Source: Tubulanus polymorphus (taxonomy: Eukaryota > Nemertea > Palaeonemertea > Tubulaniformes > Tubulanidae). From it: a stretch of 64,000 nt of DNA. Below the pieces are notes generated by a model. That model had not been told where the DNA came from. It was given only the letters and a program-made list of their open reading frames with translations, and ran no database searches. Position numbers and translations under genes: made by a program. Each line of letters begins with the position of its first letter. The stretch's first letter is position 1. Of the stretch, positions 1 through 11,430 are shown in pieces. The stretch spans positions 4,492,916 to 4,556,915 of the forward strand of contig NC_134032.1 of the NCBI RefSeq assembly GCF_964204645.1, written 5' to 3'.

Positions 1-3000
1 AAAAGTCATATTAGAAATAAGAATAATGATATTTTAGGTGAAGATTATTTTGATAATGATAACGATAAGAAACATAAGACAATTAAAAGAATAAGAAATA
101 AATTAAACAATAAAAGACCGTATATGGAAGATGTAAGAAAATATATTAATGTATTGGATAATAAAAAAGATATTGAGATAACCGAAGCATTTAAAAGTGA
201 TATTGGCCCAGCAGCTAACGAGTTTAAATTTCATGAAGGAAAAACATTAGAAGAAAATAAAAAACATTTAGAAAATATGAAAGAAATAATAAAAATAATT
301 ACAGATGTTGAATACCCTAAAATAAGTATATCAGTTAAAGTTAAATTCATAAAATCTGAAGGTAAACCAATATATAATATAAATTCTCATTCACAACATA
401 TTATTTCAAAACAACATATAGATGATAAATAAGATAAATGTTATAATGAAGTAAAAACTAAAATAGAAGAGAAATATTTTGAAGGATCTGGTTTAATATT
501 TGATGAAATAATATTTATGACTTTACATGTTTATAACACAAAATATAATAATTTAACTAAATCAAAACCAATTGATGAAAAGAATGTATCATATTATAAA
601 GAACCAGATATTGAAGCATCGAGTTATATTAAACGACCATTTAAAACTAATGCTGTAATAAATGTACAAAATTTGGATGATAAATGTTTTCTATGGACAA
701 TTGTAAGTTGCTTACATCCAACAGAAGATATTACACATAGTTTTAGATTAACTCATTATAAACCATTTGAAAATAATTATAAGATAGATAAGTATCCTGT
801 TAGAATTAAAAACATCCCAAAAATAGAAAGAGATAATAATATAAAGATAAATGTATTTGATTTAATCAAATTACCAAATACAAAAGGTAACAATATAAAA
901 AATTATACATTAGAACCTTTATACCTATCAAAAGATTATGATTCAAACGATGTTATAGATATACTATATTATGAGAATCATTATATGTGGATTAAACAAA
1001 TCGATTTATTTTTTAAATCAGAAAATGATCATCATAAAATATATCTATGTAGAAAATGTTTACATAGATTCAGTAATGAAAGTACATTATTAAATCATAA
1101 ACAATTATGTGAAAATCATGATTATTGTAAATTAGTTTTACCAAATGAAAAAGATAAAATATTAGAATTCAAAAAATATGATTACAAAAATAAAGCACCA
1201 TTTGTTATATATGGAGATTTTGAATCATTAAATAAAGAACTAACTGATCAAGATAGAAAAGAAATATATTATAAAAGAAAGAAATTAAATTCTAATGAAA
1301 ATGATTTTTCAGATGAACCACCAAAAACAAATACTATTAAAAAGATTCATCAATCAGCTGCAGCTTTCGGGTTATATATTAAATCTGATTATCCAGAACT
1401 AATTGAAAGTGAATATTATCATTATAGAAATGAAAATGTTATCAATCATTTTTGTGACTTATTAATTGAATATGAAATAAGATTTAGTAAATTATTGAAT
1501 ACAAATATAGAAATTATAATGACAGAAGAAGATAAAGAAGAATTTGCGTTTGCAGATAAATGTTATTATTGTGAAAAGATATTTAATTATAAAGATAAAA
1601 AAGTAAGAGACCATGATCATTTGAATGGAAAGTTTAGAGGCGCTGCACATGAGAATTGTAACTTACAAGCTAAGAAAATTAACTTTGTACCAGTTATATT
1701 TCATAATCTATCAGGATATGATGCACATTTATTCATCAAACAGTTATGCCATAAAATAGAAGAAATTAATAATGAAATAGAAAGATTAAATTCAAATAGA
1801 TCAAAAGATAAAATACCAACTTATAAATTTAGAATGTTAGCTAAAACATCTGAGAATTATATATCATTCCAATTTGGTTGCCTAAGATTTATAGATTCAT
1901 ATAAATTTTTAAATAGTTCATTAGATAACTTATCAAAATCATTAGTTGATGATGAATTAAAAATATTAAAGCAACACTACCCAAATAATGATGATTTTCA
2001 ATTGATAAGATATAAAGGCGCAATTCCATATTCATTTTATAAATCACATAATGATTTCAATATAACTGAATTATTGAAAGAACAATTCTATGATGAATTA
2101 TAAAATGAATATGTTAAAGATGAAGTATATAATAGAACATTGAATATTTGGAATCATTTCAAAATAGAAAATCATGGACAATTAGTAGATATATATATTT
2201 AAAATCAGATGTATTATTATTATCGGATATATTTGAAAGGTTTAGAGATGTAAACCTAAAATATTTTAACATTGATCCTTGTCATTGTTATTCTAGTCCA
2301 GGTTTAACATGGGATTGTGGATTAAAATTCACAGATATAAAAATGGATTTGTTAACAAATATAGATCAATTATTATTATTTGAAAAATCTATAAGAGGAG
2401 GAGTTTCAGGTGTATTAGGCGATAGATATTTCAATGTAAATGATAATCCTGGATATAAGTTATTATATATAGATGCAAATAATTTGTTTGGTTGGGCAAT
2501 GATGGAACCACAACCTTATGGAGTATTTGAATTAACTGAAGTTTTACAGAATGAAAATAATGATAAATTTGATTGGAAGAAAAGAATTCTAGATATCGCA
2601 GATGATTCAGATACTGGTTACTTCTTTGTTGTAGATTTAGAATATCCTGAACATATTAAATTTAAATCTAGAAATCTAGCTTACTGTCCCGAACATAAAA
2701 CTGTAACTCATGAAGAATTATCAAATTATCAAAAAAGAATTAAACCCGAAAATCATATTCATACAGATAAGTTAATGGTAACTCAAGAAGATAAATATAA
2801 TTATGTAGTACATTATAGAATGTTAAAGTTTTATCTAAAACAAGGAATGGTTCTAAAAAAAGTACATAGATATATTTCATTTAGTCAATCTAAGTGGTTA
2901 GAAAAATATATAGATTTTAACACCAAACAGAGAACTGAAGCTAAAACTGATTTCGAGAAAGATTTCTTCAAGTTAATGAATAATGCATTTTATGGTAAGA

Positions 3001-3886
3001 CTTGTGAAAATATTAGAAATAGAAATGATATTGAGTTAATTAGTAATGGTAAAGATTTAGACATTTACAATCATATCCTAAGTTCATTGGCAACAGAATA
3101 TTTGATGAAAATTTAGCCGCAGTTAAGATGAGAAGAACATCAATGAAATTTAATAAACCAATGTTGGCGCTTCAGTTTTAGAATTATCAAAATTACTAAT
3201 GTATGAATTCTATTATAATGTATTACAACCACTTTTTGGAGAAAAACATATAGAAATATTATATTTTGATACCGACAGTTACATATTAAAGATAAAAACT
3301 GATAACATAACAGATGATTTAAAAACATTAAAACATCATTTTGATTTTAGTAACTATCCTATGAGAATCATTATATGTGGATTAAACAAATCGATTTATT
3401 TTTTAAATCAGAAAATGATCATCATAAAATATATCTATGTAGAAAATGAATCATGAATTGTTTAGCAATGATAATAAAAAAGTTCCAGGGAAGTTTAAGG
3501 ATGAATTAGGTGGTGAAGAAATGATAGAGTTCATAGGTATTAGATCTAAAATGTATTCATATAAAACTAAAGAACATGAAGCTAAAAAGTTAAAAGGAAT
3601 AACCAAAAGTGTAGTAGAAAAGAATATTCATTTCAAAGATTACATCAATTGTATATTCAATGAAGAAGTTAGAAAACATAAGATGAGATGTTTAAGATCT
3701 GAAGATCATGAAATGTTTATTGAAGAAATTGAAAAGATAAGTCTAAACCCATTTGATGATAAAAGATATATTTTAGATGATGGAATTCATACAGTTGCTT
3801 ATGGTTGCAATTTAGATGAATACTTAAAATTTAAAAGAGAAGAAACAAAAGAGAATGAGATTATGAAAAGAATTCTAACGTGTTAA
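1..3886 (+). pseudogene. Polinton copy A protein-primed DNA polymerase B (partial, broken)
   Basis: This is family B, protein-primed DNA polymerase, the replicase of Polinton/Maverick elements. The frame is open from base 1, so the N-terminus lies outside the window. Visible in order: a Cys/His finger near 1047-1125, exonuclease-like DFES near 1216, an endonuclease-VII-like block (YYCEKIF, then VRDHDHLNGK) near 1560-1650, HNLSGYD near 1700, a palm motif A equivalent (DANNLFGWAM) near 2470, KLMNNAFYGK near 2970 and FDTDS near 3270. It is broken by TAA at 430-432 and at 2101-2103, by frame changes near 2190 and 3110, and by an 89-bp copied segment at 3360-3448. A second, more decayed copy lies at 22450-26021. 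Family identity is secure; a working enzyme is not expected. Confidence 0.93.
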
Positions 3887-3915
3887 TCAAATTTTAATAA
3901 AAATATGTTATTAAA

Positions 3916-4269
3916 ATGGAGAGTAAACAAACACACAGTGAGAACAACAAATTATTTCTAGATAGAATAAAAGATACTACAAATGTAAAATCTGTAGATT
4001 ATAAATTCAAAAAGTTAACAGAATTAACAATTCATAAGAAATATCTAATTACAAATATTGATACAGTTACTAATAACTATGGAGATGAATTAATTATACA
4101 CTTAGAATATGAAGGATTAAAAGGAAATACACATAAATTCAGAACATATTTACCAGATAGATTTCATAGATTATCATGTGAAGATCTTGAAGAATTATGT
4201 TCTGGTGATTTCTATTTCGTATACAAAGGTAAGAATGAAAAAGGGCACCATGAAATAGATTTCGAATAA
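3916..4269 (+). CDS. Small conserved Polinton protein, function unknown
   Basis: This is an intact 117-residue ORF starting 29 bases after the polymerase stop. It has a charged N-terminus and then a beta-rich stretch (YLITNIDTV, ELIIHLEYEG, FRTYLPDRFHRL, DFYFVYKGKNEKG). The combination of an LPxRF segment and a late VYKG segment looks like a small beta-barrel protein that recurs beside Polinton polymerases. A nucleic-acid-binding role would fit the position but is inference. I do not recognise a named family. The open frame among damaged neighbours argues that the element died recently. Confidence 0.7.
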   Translation: MESKQTHSENNKLFLDRIKDTTNVKSVDYKFKKLTELTIHKKYLITNIDTVTNNYGDELIIHLEYEGLKGNTHKFRTYLPDRFHRLSCEDLEELCSGDFYFVYKGKNEKGHHEIDFE

Positions 4270-4286
4270 GAAAATATGTAAAATAA

Positions 4287-5048
4287 ATGGTAGAATTAAA
4301 AGAAAACAGAATATTTGTTGATTCTAGAAGACTTACAGATTATAAATCACATAATTTACTAGTACAATTAGATAGAGAATTTAAGAATTGTGTAGATTTA
4401 AAATTAGTTAATATAAGTTTATGTAATTCTTTTTATAATATATCGAATAAAACTGTTGAACATAGAGCCTTTTTAATTTTTGATAAAGGTAAAAATGAAT
4501 GGTCCTCTATATTTTTAAAACCGGGGTTATATAATTTAGATACATTAGCACAAGAAATTAATAGAAAAGCCTGGCACAAATTAGGTAGTAGTTCTGGGTT
4601 TAGTATTAGATTTTTAAAAAGTGAGAGTTCTGATAGAATAAAGATAAGGTTGTCTAATAGTGAAAAACATAAATTTATGGTAAAAAAACCTATAGCTAAA
4701 CCGTTAGGAATTCTTCCAGATAGATCTTTTACAAATATTGACGCTACTACATCAAACTTAATACCTTACACACATTTCTTTATTTATTGCAATTTAATCG
4801 ATCCTACAAAAACATTCGAAGCAACTAAAGATATAACTTGTAATTCTGGTTTACTAAACATTTTACCATTGAAGAATGTTAAAGAATTTGGAACGCAAAT
4901 AAATTATAATTTAACAGAATGTGATTTCAAACCATGCATTCCTCGTTTTAATAATTTTAGATTAGAAATTAGAAATCACAATGGATATTTAATTGATTTG
5001 AATAACTTTCCTGTAATTTATGAATTAGTTATAAGATGTAAAGAGTAA
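4287..5048 (+). CDS. Putative Polinton minor capsid (penton) protein
   Basis: This is an intact 253-residue ORF. Alternating hydrophobic strands and the pattern of an early SLCNSFYNIS, a middle LKPGLYNLDTLAQEI, then ILPDRSFTN and a final DLNNFPVIYELVIR fit the single-jelly-roll minor capsid (penton) proteins of Polintons and adintoviruses. Its size is in the usual range. It would form the vertices of an icosahedral shell together with the capsid protein encoded at 9353-10600. The start follows an A-rich stretch ending in AAATAA. The assignment rests on pattern recognition, not on a search. Confidence 0.68.
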   Translation: MVELKENRIFVDSRRLTDYKSHNLLVQLDREFKNCVDLKLVNISLCNSFYNISNKTVEHRAFLIFDKGKNEWSSIFLKPGLYNLDTLAQEINRKAWHKLGSSSGFSIRFLKSESSDRIKIRLSNSEKHKFMVKKPIAKPLGILPDRSFTNIDATTSNLIPYTHFFIYCNLIDPTKTFEATKDITCNSGLLNILPLKNVKEFGTQINYNLTECDFKPCIPRFNNFRLEIRNHNGYLIDLNNFPVIYELVIRCKE

Positions 5049-5065
5049 TTTTTTTCACTATATAA

Positions 5066-5368
5066 ATGAATATAACTGTTGGACCGAGTATATGTTTTGG
5101 GTTTGATTTTAAACATGGTAAAGAAATGAGAATTAAACTAAATGATGTAATTACTGATATAAAAAGTAAATCATTTAGTAATGCATCAATGATTAATAAA
5201 GAAAATTATAATATAGAAAAAGTAATTGATTTAATTAAATCACCTTTAGAATATTATGAATTAAATGAAGATGGAATTATTGATGATATTAAAAATATAT
5301 TAACCAAAATATATGATAATCATAAAAGTAGTAATGAAATAAATGTTGAATTAATCATAAATAAGTAA
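5066..5368 (+). CDS. Small hypothetical Polinton protein
   Basis: This 100-residue ORF begins 17 bases after the penton-like gene and has no recognised family. It is hydrophilic, with a short N-terminal beta-like stretch (ITVGPSICFGFDF) and a helical, acidic/lysine-rich remainder. The start is preceded by a T-run and CACTATATAA directly abutting the ATG, the same architecture seen before the other genes of this element, which supports it as a real gene. Confidence 0.55.
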   Translation: MNITVGPSICFGFDFKHGKEMRIKLNDVITDIKSKSFSNASMINKENYNIEKVIDLIKSPLEYYELNEDGIIDDIKNILTKIYDNHKSSNEINVELIINK

Positions 5369-5390
5369 ACTAAATATTTTGATGATAGTA

Positions 5391-5407
5391 ATTTTTTTGA
5401 TAAATAA
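5391..5407 (+). promoter_or_regulatory. Late-promoter-like motif before the 5408 gene
   Basis: A run of seven T is followed by GATAAATAA, which abuts the ATG. The same layout recurs before other genes of this element. Confidence 0.5.
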
Positions 5408-5629
5408 ATGAGTGATAATAAGTGGATAATAACTGGATTATATAATGGCGCCTTACTATCAGTTGGAACTGTTGGTTATTCAATGGTATTAACAAAAGTA
5501 TTCAAAATGGGAAGTGTTAATGTTGATAGATTTGATATAAATGATATTTTAAAATTAACATTAGCAGTTACTTTATCTAATTTAACTATTGATTATTCAG
5601 AAAAACAAAAATATATTCCTCCCATATAA
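5408..5629 (+). CDS. Small predicted membrane protein (Polinton)
   Basis: This 73-residue ORF has two hydrophobic stretches (GALLSVGTVGYSMVLTKVF near residues 13-31 and LKLTLAVTLSNLTI near 48-61), so it is probably a small membrane or membrane-associated virion protein. The start is fixed by the T-run plus TAAATAA motif directly before the ATG. No family was recognised. It belongs to a run of four short genes between the penton-like and larger structural genes. Confidence 0.55.
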   Translation: MSDNKWIITGLYNGALLSVGTVGYSMVLTKVFKMGSVNVDRFDINDILKLTLAVTLSNLTIDYSEKQKYIPPI

Positions 5630-5639
5630 ATACATAATT

Positions 5640-5653
5640 ATTTTACTAAATAA
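5640..5653 (+). promoter_or_regulatory. Late-promoter-like motif before the 5654 gene
   Basis: The sequence TTTTACTAAATAA directly abuts the ATG at 5654. It is another instance of the (C)TAAATAA-ATG arrangement shared by this Polinton's genes. Confidence 0.5.
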
Positions 5654-6076
5654 ATGGCTTGTGCAGTTATAACTATTATAGGATCGGCAATTGTTAATGC
5701 TTTAGCATTTACTGGTGGTGGTTATTTATTCAAGCATATTGATAAAAATGGTTCATTAACAGAACAAAAAAGACATAACTTAGCATTAGAGAAATACAAT
5801 AAAGCAGCAGAAGAATATAGAGAAAAGAGACAAAACTATATGGATTACATCAATAAAGAATTATTTGATCAGAAGATTTCACATAGAGATTTTCAATCAG
5901 TTGATGATGCAATGAGTTTATATAACGCGGTAACCAATAAAGAAAAATTACATCTATACAAACCTAAATTATCAGATTATTATACCCCAAGTAATGAACA
6001 GAAGAAATATGAAATAATATGGATTTTAGGTGGAACTGTTATTGTTATATTTGTTGCTTATAAGTTAACTAATTAG
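5654..6076 (+). CDS. Predicted membrane protein with coiled middle (Polinton)
   Basis: This 140-residue ORF has a hydrophobic N-terminus (VITIIGSAIVNALAFTGGGYLF, about residues 4-25), a long charged helical middle rich in Lys, Glu and Tyr, and a C-terminal membrane segment (IIWILGGTVIVIFVAYKL). This is a hairpin-like topology with both ends in a membrane. Function is unknown, and a virion or membrane role is inference. It starts at the promoter-like motif. Confidence 0.58.
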   Translation: MACAVITIIGSAIVNALAFTGGGYLFKHIDKNGSLTEQKRHNLALEKYNKAAEEYREKRQNYMDYINKELFDQKISHRDFQSVDDAMSLYNAVTNKEKLHLYKPKLSDYYTPSNEQKKYEIIWILGGTVIVIFVAYKLTN

Positions 6077-6077
6077 T

Positions 6078-6095
6078 AATTTTTTTGCTAAATAA
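6078..6095 (+). promoter_or_regulatory. Late-promoter-like motif before the 6096 gene
   Basis: A T-run is followed by GCTAAATAA, ending exactly at the ATG of 6096. It is the clearest example of the motif together with those before 5408 and 9353. Confidence 0.5.
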
Positions 6096-6530
6096 ATGGA
6101 TGATAAAGTTGATAATATTGATATTATTCCTCACGATATAAATAAAACTAAATTAAAAACATATTTAGAAAAACAAATATTAGAATTTGAAAGTGACTTA
6201 AAGATAAAAAAGAAAAAATATTTAAAAAGTAAAATTATATATTATTTGATTATAAGTGGTTCGGTTACAATTAGTTCTGTAATAACATTTCTAGCAATAT
6301 TCAGTCCATTAACACCTTTAGCTATATCAATTGGTGTATTAGGATTAAGTTCAAGTGTTTTAACCGGCATAAGTTAAAAATTAAATATAAAAAGTAATAA
6401 AGAAAAAATTAAAACTAATATAAAAGAAATTAATAAATTAAAGAATACACTAGATTATATAATAAGTTTAAATGGTCATATAACAGTTGAAGAACAAGAT
6501 AAATTATTAAAAGAATTAGTTAATTATTAA
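6096..6530 (+). pseudogene. Small membrane protein gene with an in-frame stop (Polinton)
   Basis: The frame runs 93 codons to a TAA at 6375-6377. The same frame then continues for about 50 more codons of similar Lys/Ile/Asn-rich helical sequence to a stop at 6528-6530, so the TAA probably interrupts a gene of about 144 codons. The first part has two adjacent hydrophobic segments (YYLIISGSVTISSVITFLAIF and LTPLAISIGVLGLSSSVL), predicting a hairpin membrane protein with charged flanks. No family was recognised. If the first stop is genuine, the product is simply shorter. Confidence 0.5.
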
Positions 6531-6546
6531 TTTTCTAGTTATATAA

Positions 6547-7853
6547 ATGGGGTTTCCAAAAGCTTTCCAATATAATAAATCAATTATCTATAATATTCCT
6601 GCAATAGATTTTAATAAAGATATTACATATAGAAATGAAGTTTTAAATTCATTAATTGATTTATATATTTATGTTACTGAAAGTAATAATTTTCATGTAA
6701 AGATGGAAAATATATTTCATGTGTATACAATTAATTTCAAAAATTTAAATGAGGCAAAACAATGGTTATTAAAATCTAATATTAAGTATTGGCAGAACCA
6801 ATTAAATTTTGCTGTTTATTGCGCAACAACAGGATGTGGAATTAGTTGGCATGATCATTTAAACAAACCAAGTTTACCATTGATGTTATCACTTTTTAGA
6901 TTTCAAACTTATTTTCAAATAAAATTAATATTAGATGAATTAGAATGTCCTTTACCAGGTTCAAAATATTTTAAAGAATTTAATAATAATATCAATTTTT
7001 CTAAGTTTTATAAAATATGTAATGAATTTAATATTAATTCAAATAAAGATTTTAGAGCAAAAATTGGAACGATGGGTGGATTAGGAATATTATATACTAA
7101 AGAATTTGGAAAAATAATGACAAATTCAGATATAAGAACACTCAATTGGAATGAATTACCAAAATATTATAATAATATACAACAACAAAATAATAATGGT
7201 TGGGTTAATTTCATTTTAGAAAATAGTGAAGGTTTTACTAAAGCTGGAATACAAAGAATAAATCAATCAATTAGAACTTATTTGATATGTATTTTAGGCG
7301 CGCAAGTTGAAACAAGATCCCCAATAATTGGAAATGATAACACTTCATTCGATGCGCAGAAACAATTTAAAGTATTATTTGAAGATTCAATTCATAATGA
7401 TAAAAATAGATTCCGGAAAACATTGTTAGATATCAAAATTATTTAGATAAATCTCATGTAAGACTAAATTATTGTATAGGCCCTAATCTATTTATAATTT
7501 CTAATGATTTAGTATTAAAGATGGGAAACATAATTGGTTACAATAATCTAATTAAAACTGCAACAATAAATAATATGTTTGGATTAAATGATATAAATAA
7601 AAAGATTATTACTGCTCCAAAATTAATGGAAGGTGAAAAAAATAAAAAACACATTCAATCAGCTGAAACTAAAACTAAGAATATTAAATTAAATAATGAT
7701 TCTAAAATTAAAGATTATAATACATCAGAAAATATAAAAACTGATATTATTCAACATGATATAATTAAACTAAATGATAATAAATCCCATGAAAATGCTA
7801 AATTAGCTTTAACTTGTGTAGGAATTGTAATCGGAGGAATATTATATTTTTAA
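6547..7853 (+). pseudogene. Conserved Polinton structural-type protein, frameshifted
   Basis: The first frame (299 codons) ends shortly after a frame change near 7420. The reading then continues in another frame with NYCIGPNLFIISND and KMGNIIGYNNLI, ending in a hydrophobic tail (ALTCVGIVIGGILYF). Copies B (20150-20985, minus) and C (21026-22113, plus) show that both parts belong to one gene of about 430 codons. The segment ILGAQVETRSPI is the best conserved between copies. The position among capsid genes suggests a virion protein, but I know no biochemical role for it. The single-pass C-terminal anchor is a prediction. Confidence 0.65.
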
Positions 7854-7876
7854 TTTTAATTTTTTTTATTTTGTAA

Positions 7877-9312
7877 ATGGCAGAAGGTGGAGAAGATATT
7901 GGAATTGATACTTTTGGTGACGCTCCCGGTATAAGTGATGAACAACCACCTGATTTTGATGAAACAAGTTTTAGTAATGATAATAAAACAGAATATAATA
8001 CTAATTTAAATACACCTGAATTTAAAATAAAACACGTTCAAAGATAAGTGCTGAAAATGAAGTACCAGAATTAACCGGAAAAGAATTTAAATATAATAAA
8101 ATTGCTAGTGATTTTAAACCAATGTTTAAAAGATCTGGTTTCAATATAACAAATAAAGGTATGGATTATTTAGTAGAAGGTTTGAAATATTTTAATGGTG
8201 ATTATTATTGGGAATTGAAAGGCGACTATTATTTTAAGATTTCAAATCTTTAAAGTACCGATAAAATAATAAAACAATCAACTTTTAATTTATTAAGTCA
8301 AGATAGAATTAAGAAAATCATTAATGATGATATAACTAATGTTACAAAAAAAGAAAGAGATGATAATATAAGAGAATTTAAACAAAGAAATGATTATTTT
8401 TTTACGATAATTAATGAAAATTTAGAACCAGAAACAATTACTAAAGAAGTTATTAATTCCAAAACTAGTAAACCTAATTCAAGAGAAGTTCAAACTGAAA
8501 AACTTTTACCGAAGGGATTACTTGGTGCAACAGATCAAGAATTAGAAGATTTAAATATATTTTCTGATAAAGCAATTAGAGAGATTATTAGTATAAGACA
8601 TGCATCTGATAAAATTGCGCATGATAAAAGTATAAGAGATTTTAAAATTAGAACTTTAGAAAAAGAATCAACTGACAAAAATAAAGAAATATAAAAAATA
8701 AAGTCTGATCTTGATCGTCAAGCAATTGATGAAATGGAATATAGGCAAAAAGAATTACGTTTAGAAAAAGAAAAAGATGATTTAGAATATAACATAGAAT
8801 TACAAAAAGAAGAAATTAAATTATTATTAAAATCATATGATTATAATATTAATAGATTAAAAGTTGTTGTTAAAGATTTGTTGATTAAACCAAATTCTGA
8901 AATATCATTGAAAGATAGAATAAAATTATTATTTAAGTTTGAAGGAATAACAGTTCTTTCAATTCTAACAGCTGTAACTATGGTATTTACAACAATTGGT
9001 TTAGCAATATCAAATGCTTTGAAATCTACTCCTACTCCTACTCCCAATAAACCGGATAAACCTCCAGATAATAATTCTATACAAGATAAAGTTAAAGATG
9101 GTTTAAAGAAATTAGCAAAATATTTATGGGAACTATGTAAAAAATCTGCTGCAGCATTACCAGGAATTATTGCATCAATTGTTGGTTTTATATTGAAATC
9201 TGAAGGAAACATTATCAACTTTGCTGCCGAACATATTATTTTATTTTTAATTACAGTTGTAAGTGCTATTATTTTTGGGTTAGTAAATATGATATCAAAA
9301 AATATCAAGTAA
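7877..9312 (+). pseudogene. Coiled-coil membrane protein of the Polinton (broken)
   Basis: This is a gene of about 480 codons. Its N-terminal frame stops at 8045-8047, and the homologous reading resumes in a second frame with further stops near 8251 and 8691. The last 192 codons (8734-9312) are open. The N-terminus is acidic and Asn-rich. The middle (about 8460-8900) is a long charged coiled coil containing LLGATDQELEDLN. The C-terminus has three hydrophobic segments and a Pro/Thr-rich hinge (TPTPTPNKPDKPP). Copies B (18690-20131) and C (22129-22449) share the start. It is probably a structural or membrane-modifying virion protein, with no exact function recognised. Confidence 0.62.
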
Positions 9313-9334
9313 CCATGATAAAAAATAAATAATT

Positions 9335-9352
9335 AATTTTTTTGTTAAATAA
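9335..9352 (+). promoter_or_regulatory. Late-promoter-like motif before the capsid gene
   Basis: AATTTTTTTG followed by TTAAATAA directly abuts the capsid ATG at 9353. The same block is present upstream of the copy B capsid gene (18678-18692, minus strand). Confidence 0.55.
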
Positions 9353-10600
9353 ATGAGTGGGAGTTATATCAATCCTTCTAAGAATCATAGAATATCTAAT
9401 GCTATTAAAGCAGAAAGATCACATCATATAATTACTCATAACCCTTCTCATATTAATCCCGATGAAACTTTATATGTTAGAATTCCTAAATTAACACAAA
9501 ATACTTTTTACGTTCCAAATAGTATTTATTTATCAGCCGATATAAAAGTAATTGGTAATGATAATAATTATGTTGTTGATAATGTTGGGAGATATTTGAT
9601 TAAAAAATTAACTATAAAGATTGGTCCAGAAACAGTTTTCTCATTAGATGATTATAATTTATTTATGCATTATAAAGATTTATGGTTAACTAAAGAAAAT
9701 AGAAATAATATGATATTTCAAGGAATCCAATCAGAAAACCAAAATAAATTAAGATCAGGAGCTAATGACGCAATAGTAACTCGTACCGCAGATAATTTGA
9801 TAAAAAAGATTTATGGAAGCAAATATAAAATTCCATAAGACTTTGAATTGATAAATAATAATGCACCTTTATATAAATACGCAATTCAAGAAGACGTTAT
9901 ATTCGAACTAACATTTGCTCCTGTTAATGAAATTGTATTATCTAGCGTTAATAAAGATATGAGTTATAAATTATCGAATATATGTTTAGAATATGATACA
10001 GTAACTGATGAAAATATTTCAAGTATAATTCAAACTCAATACAATCAAAGATTTTCATTATTATATGATTATATTGATAAATTTAAAACTGTAACTATTA
10101 ATGCAAATGATGAAATTATTAATGAGAATATTAACTTCCCAAGGAGATCTATTAAAGGCATATAAATATTTTTTACCATTGCAACATATACTAATGGCGC
10201 AATAAATGTTGATAATTATTATAATCCTGAAATAACAAAAGTAGAAATAACAATCGAAGGAATAGCAAATAAAATATTTTGTCAAGGAATGAGAATGATA
10301 GATCAATGGCCGGAAATTAGAAAACATTTTATGAATGAAAAAGTGAAATCATCTGAAAATTGTAACATTAATCAAATTGATTATTATACCGGCAATAAAT
10401 ATGCATTATGGTTAGATTTTAGAACAACAGAGGATAATTCATTACATGGTTCTGGAAAAAAACTACAGAACACTGAAGATGGAATACAATTATTCATGAC
10501 AAAGAAAAAAGGAAGTCTAAATTTCAAAATGCACATTTATATTATATCTGACGCGCAATTAAATATTGTAAATTCACAATTAGATAGTGTTATGTATTAA
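9353..10600 (+). pseudogene. Polinton major capsid protein (two in-frame stops)
   Basis: This is a gene of about 415 codons read in one frame throughout, interrupted by TAA at 9836-9838 and 10163-10165. At both sites copy B (17433-18677) has a leucine codon. Features fit Polinton double-jelly-roll capsid proteins: an early ETLYVRIPKL, FYVPNSIYLS, LTIKIGPETVFSLDDYN, a MDQWPEIR-like segment (MIDQWPEIRKHF) and a final MHIYIISDAQLNI. It would form the hexons of an icosahedral virion. The rest of the sequence is well preserved, so inactivation is recent. Confidence 0.85.
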
Positions 10601-10632
10601 AATTTTAACTTTAATAAATATTTATTATATAA

Positions 10633-11430
10633 ATGGAAGGAGGTAAAGTATATAAACATATTCCATACATCGATACACATGAAAATAATGATGGTTTATA
10701 TTATGTAATACCTTGTAATATAGCTTTGATATTTGATCCTATTTTCAAAATTTATAAAACTAAACTAATAGAAATCGATAATAATAAAAGTGGTGTTGTT
10801 GATAATTTAAGTAATGTAATTGATAATAATGTAATACCTACTACATCTAATAATGTAATACCTACTACATCTAATAATGTAATACCTACTACATCTAATA
10901 ATGTAATACCTTCTACATCTAATAATGTAATACCTTCTACATCTAATAATGCAATAATATTAAATGTTAGTGAAAATAGAAATTATTGTGATTATTGTAA
11001 TGGTGAATTTTCAAACGTTCCATCAAATTGGAATAATCATATGAATACAAATTCACATATTATTAATGTTATAGAACGTGTTGGTATAAGAGAATTTATA
11101 GAACACCCATTTAGATATGTAACAAAGTTTGTTTCAAATAAAAAAGTAGATGGTAAAGATTTATATAAAGATTTATTAGGTGAATTTTTATCTAAGGAAC
11201 CTTGTAATGACGAATTAGATTTATCTGCTGCTAAAAAAATACTAGAATCAAGCATTGTAAATACAATATTAAGGTCTAACACTAAGAAAGATGATAATGA
11301 AAATGGCGCCGTATGGCACCAACATGGTGATATAGTTACAGATAAGCATATTGATAATAAAGATTCTATGAAACTTAAATCAGAAAATAAAGATATAGTT
11401 GAGATGACTAATAAGTATATCAATACTTAA
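10633..11430 (+). CDS. Zinc-finger protein with 8-residue tandem repeats (Polinton)
   Basis: This is an intact 265-residue ORF, the last plus-strand gene of copy A. Residues 65-106 are five near-perfect repeats of NNVIPTTS/NNVIPSTS, encoded by 24-bp DNA repeats at about 10826-10950. A single C2H2-type finger follows (Cys119, Cys122, His136, His142), then a charged helical tail. The finger suggests nucleic-acid binding; the low-complexity Asn/Pro/Ser/Thr linker is likely flexible. No counterpart is visible in copies B or C. It could be a regulatory or packaging protein; the function is not established. Confidence 0.6.
   Translation: MEGGKVYKHIPYIDTHENNDGLYYVIPCNIALIFDPIFKIYKTKLIEIDNNKSGVVDNLSNVIDNNVIPTTSNNVIPTTSNNVIPTTSNNVIPSTSNNVIPSTSNNAIILNVSENRNYCDYCNGEFSNVPSNWNNHMNTNSHIINVIERVGIREFIEHPFRYVTKFVSNKKVDGKDLYKDLLGEFLSKEPCNDELDLSAAKKILESSIVNTILRSNTKKDDNENGAVWHQHGDIVTDKHIDNKDSMKLKSENKDIVEMTNKYINT

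Noticed and set aside
430-10165. Alternative genetic code with TAA as a sense codon
   Set aside because: TAA replaces different residues (Leu, Gln, Lys) at different sites and is mixed with frameshifts, so ordinary decay explains it.
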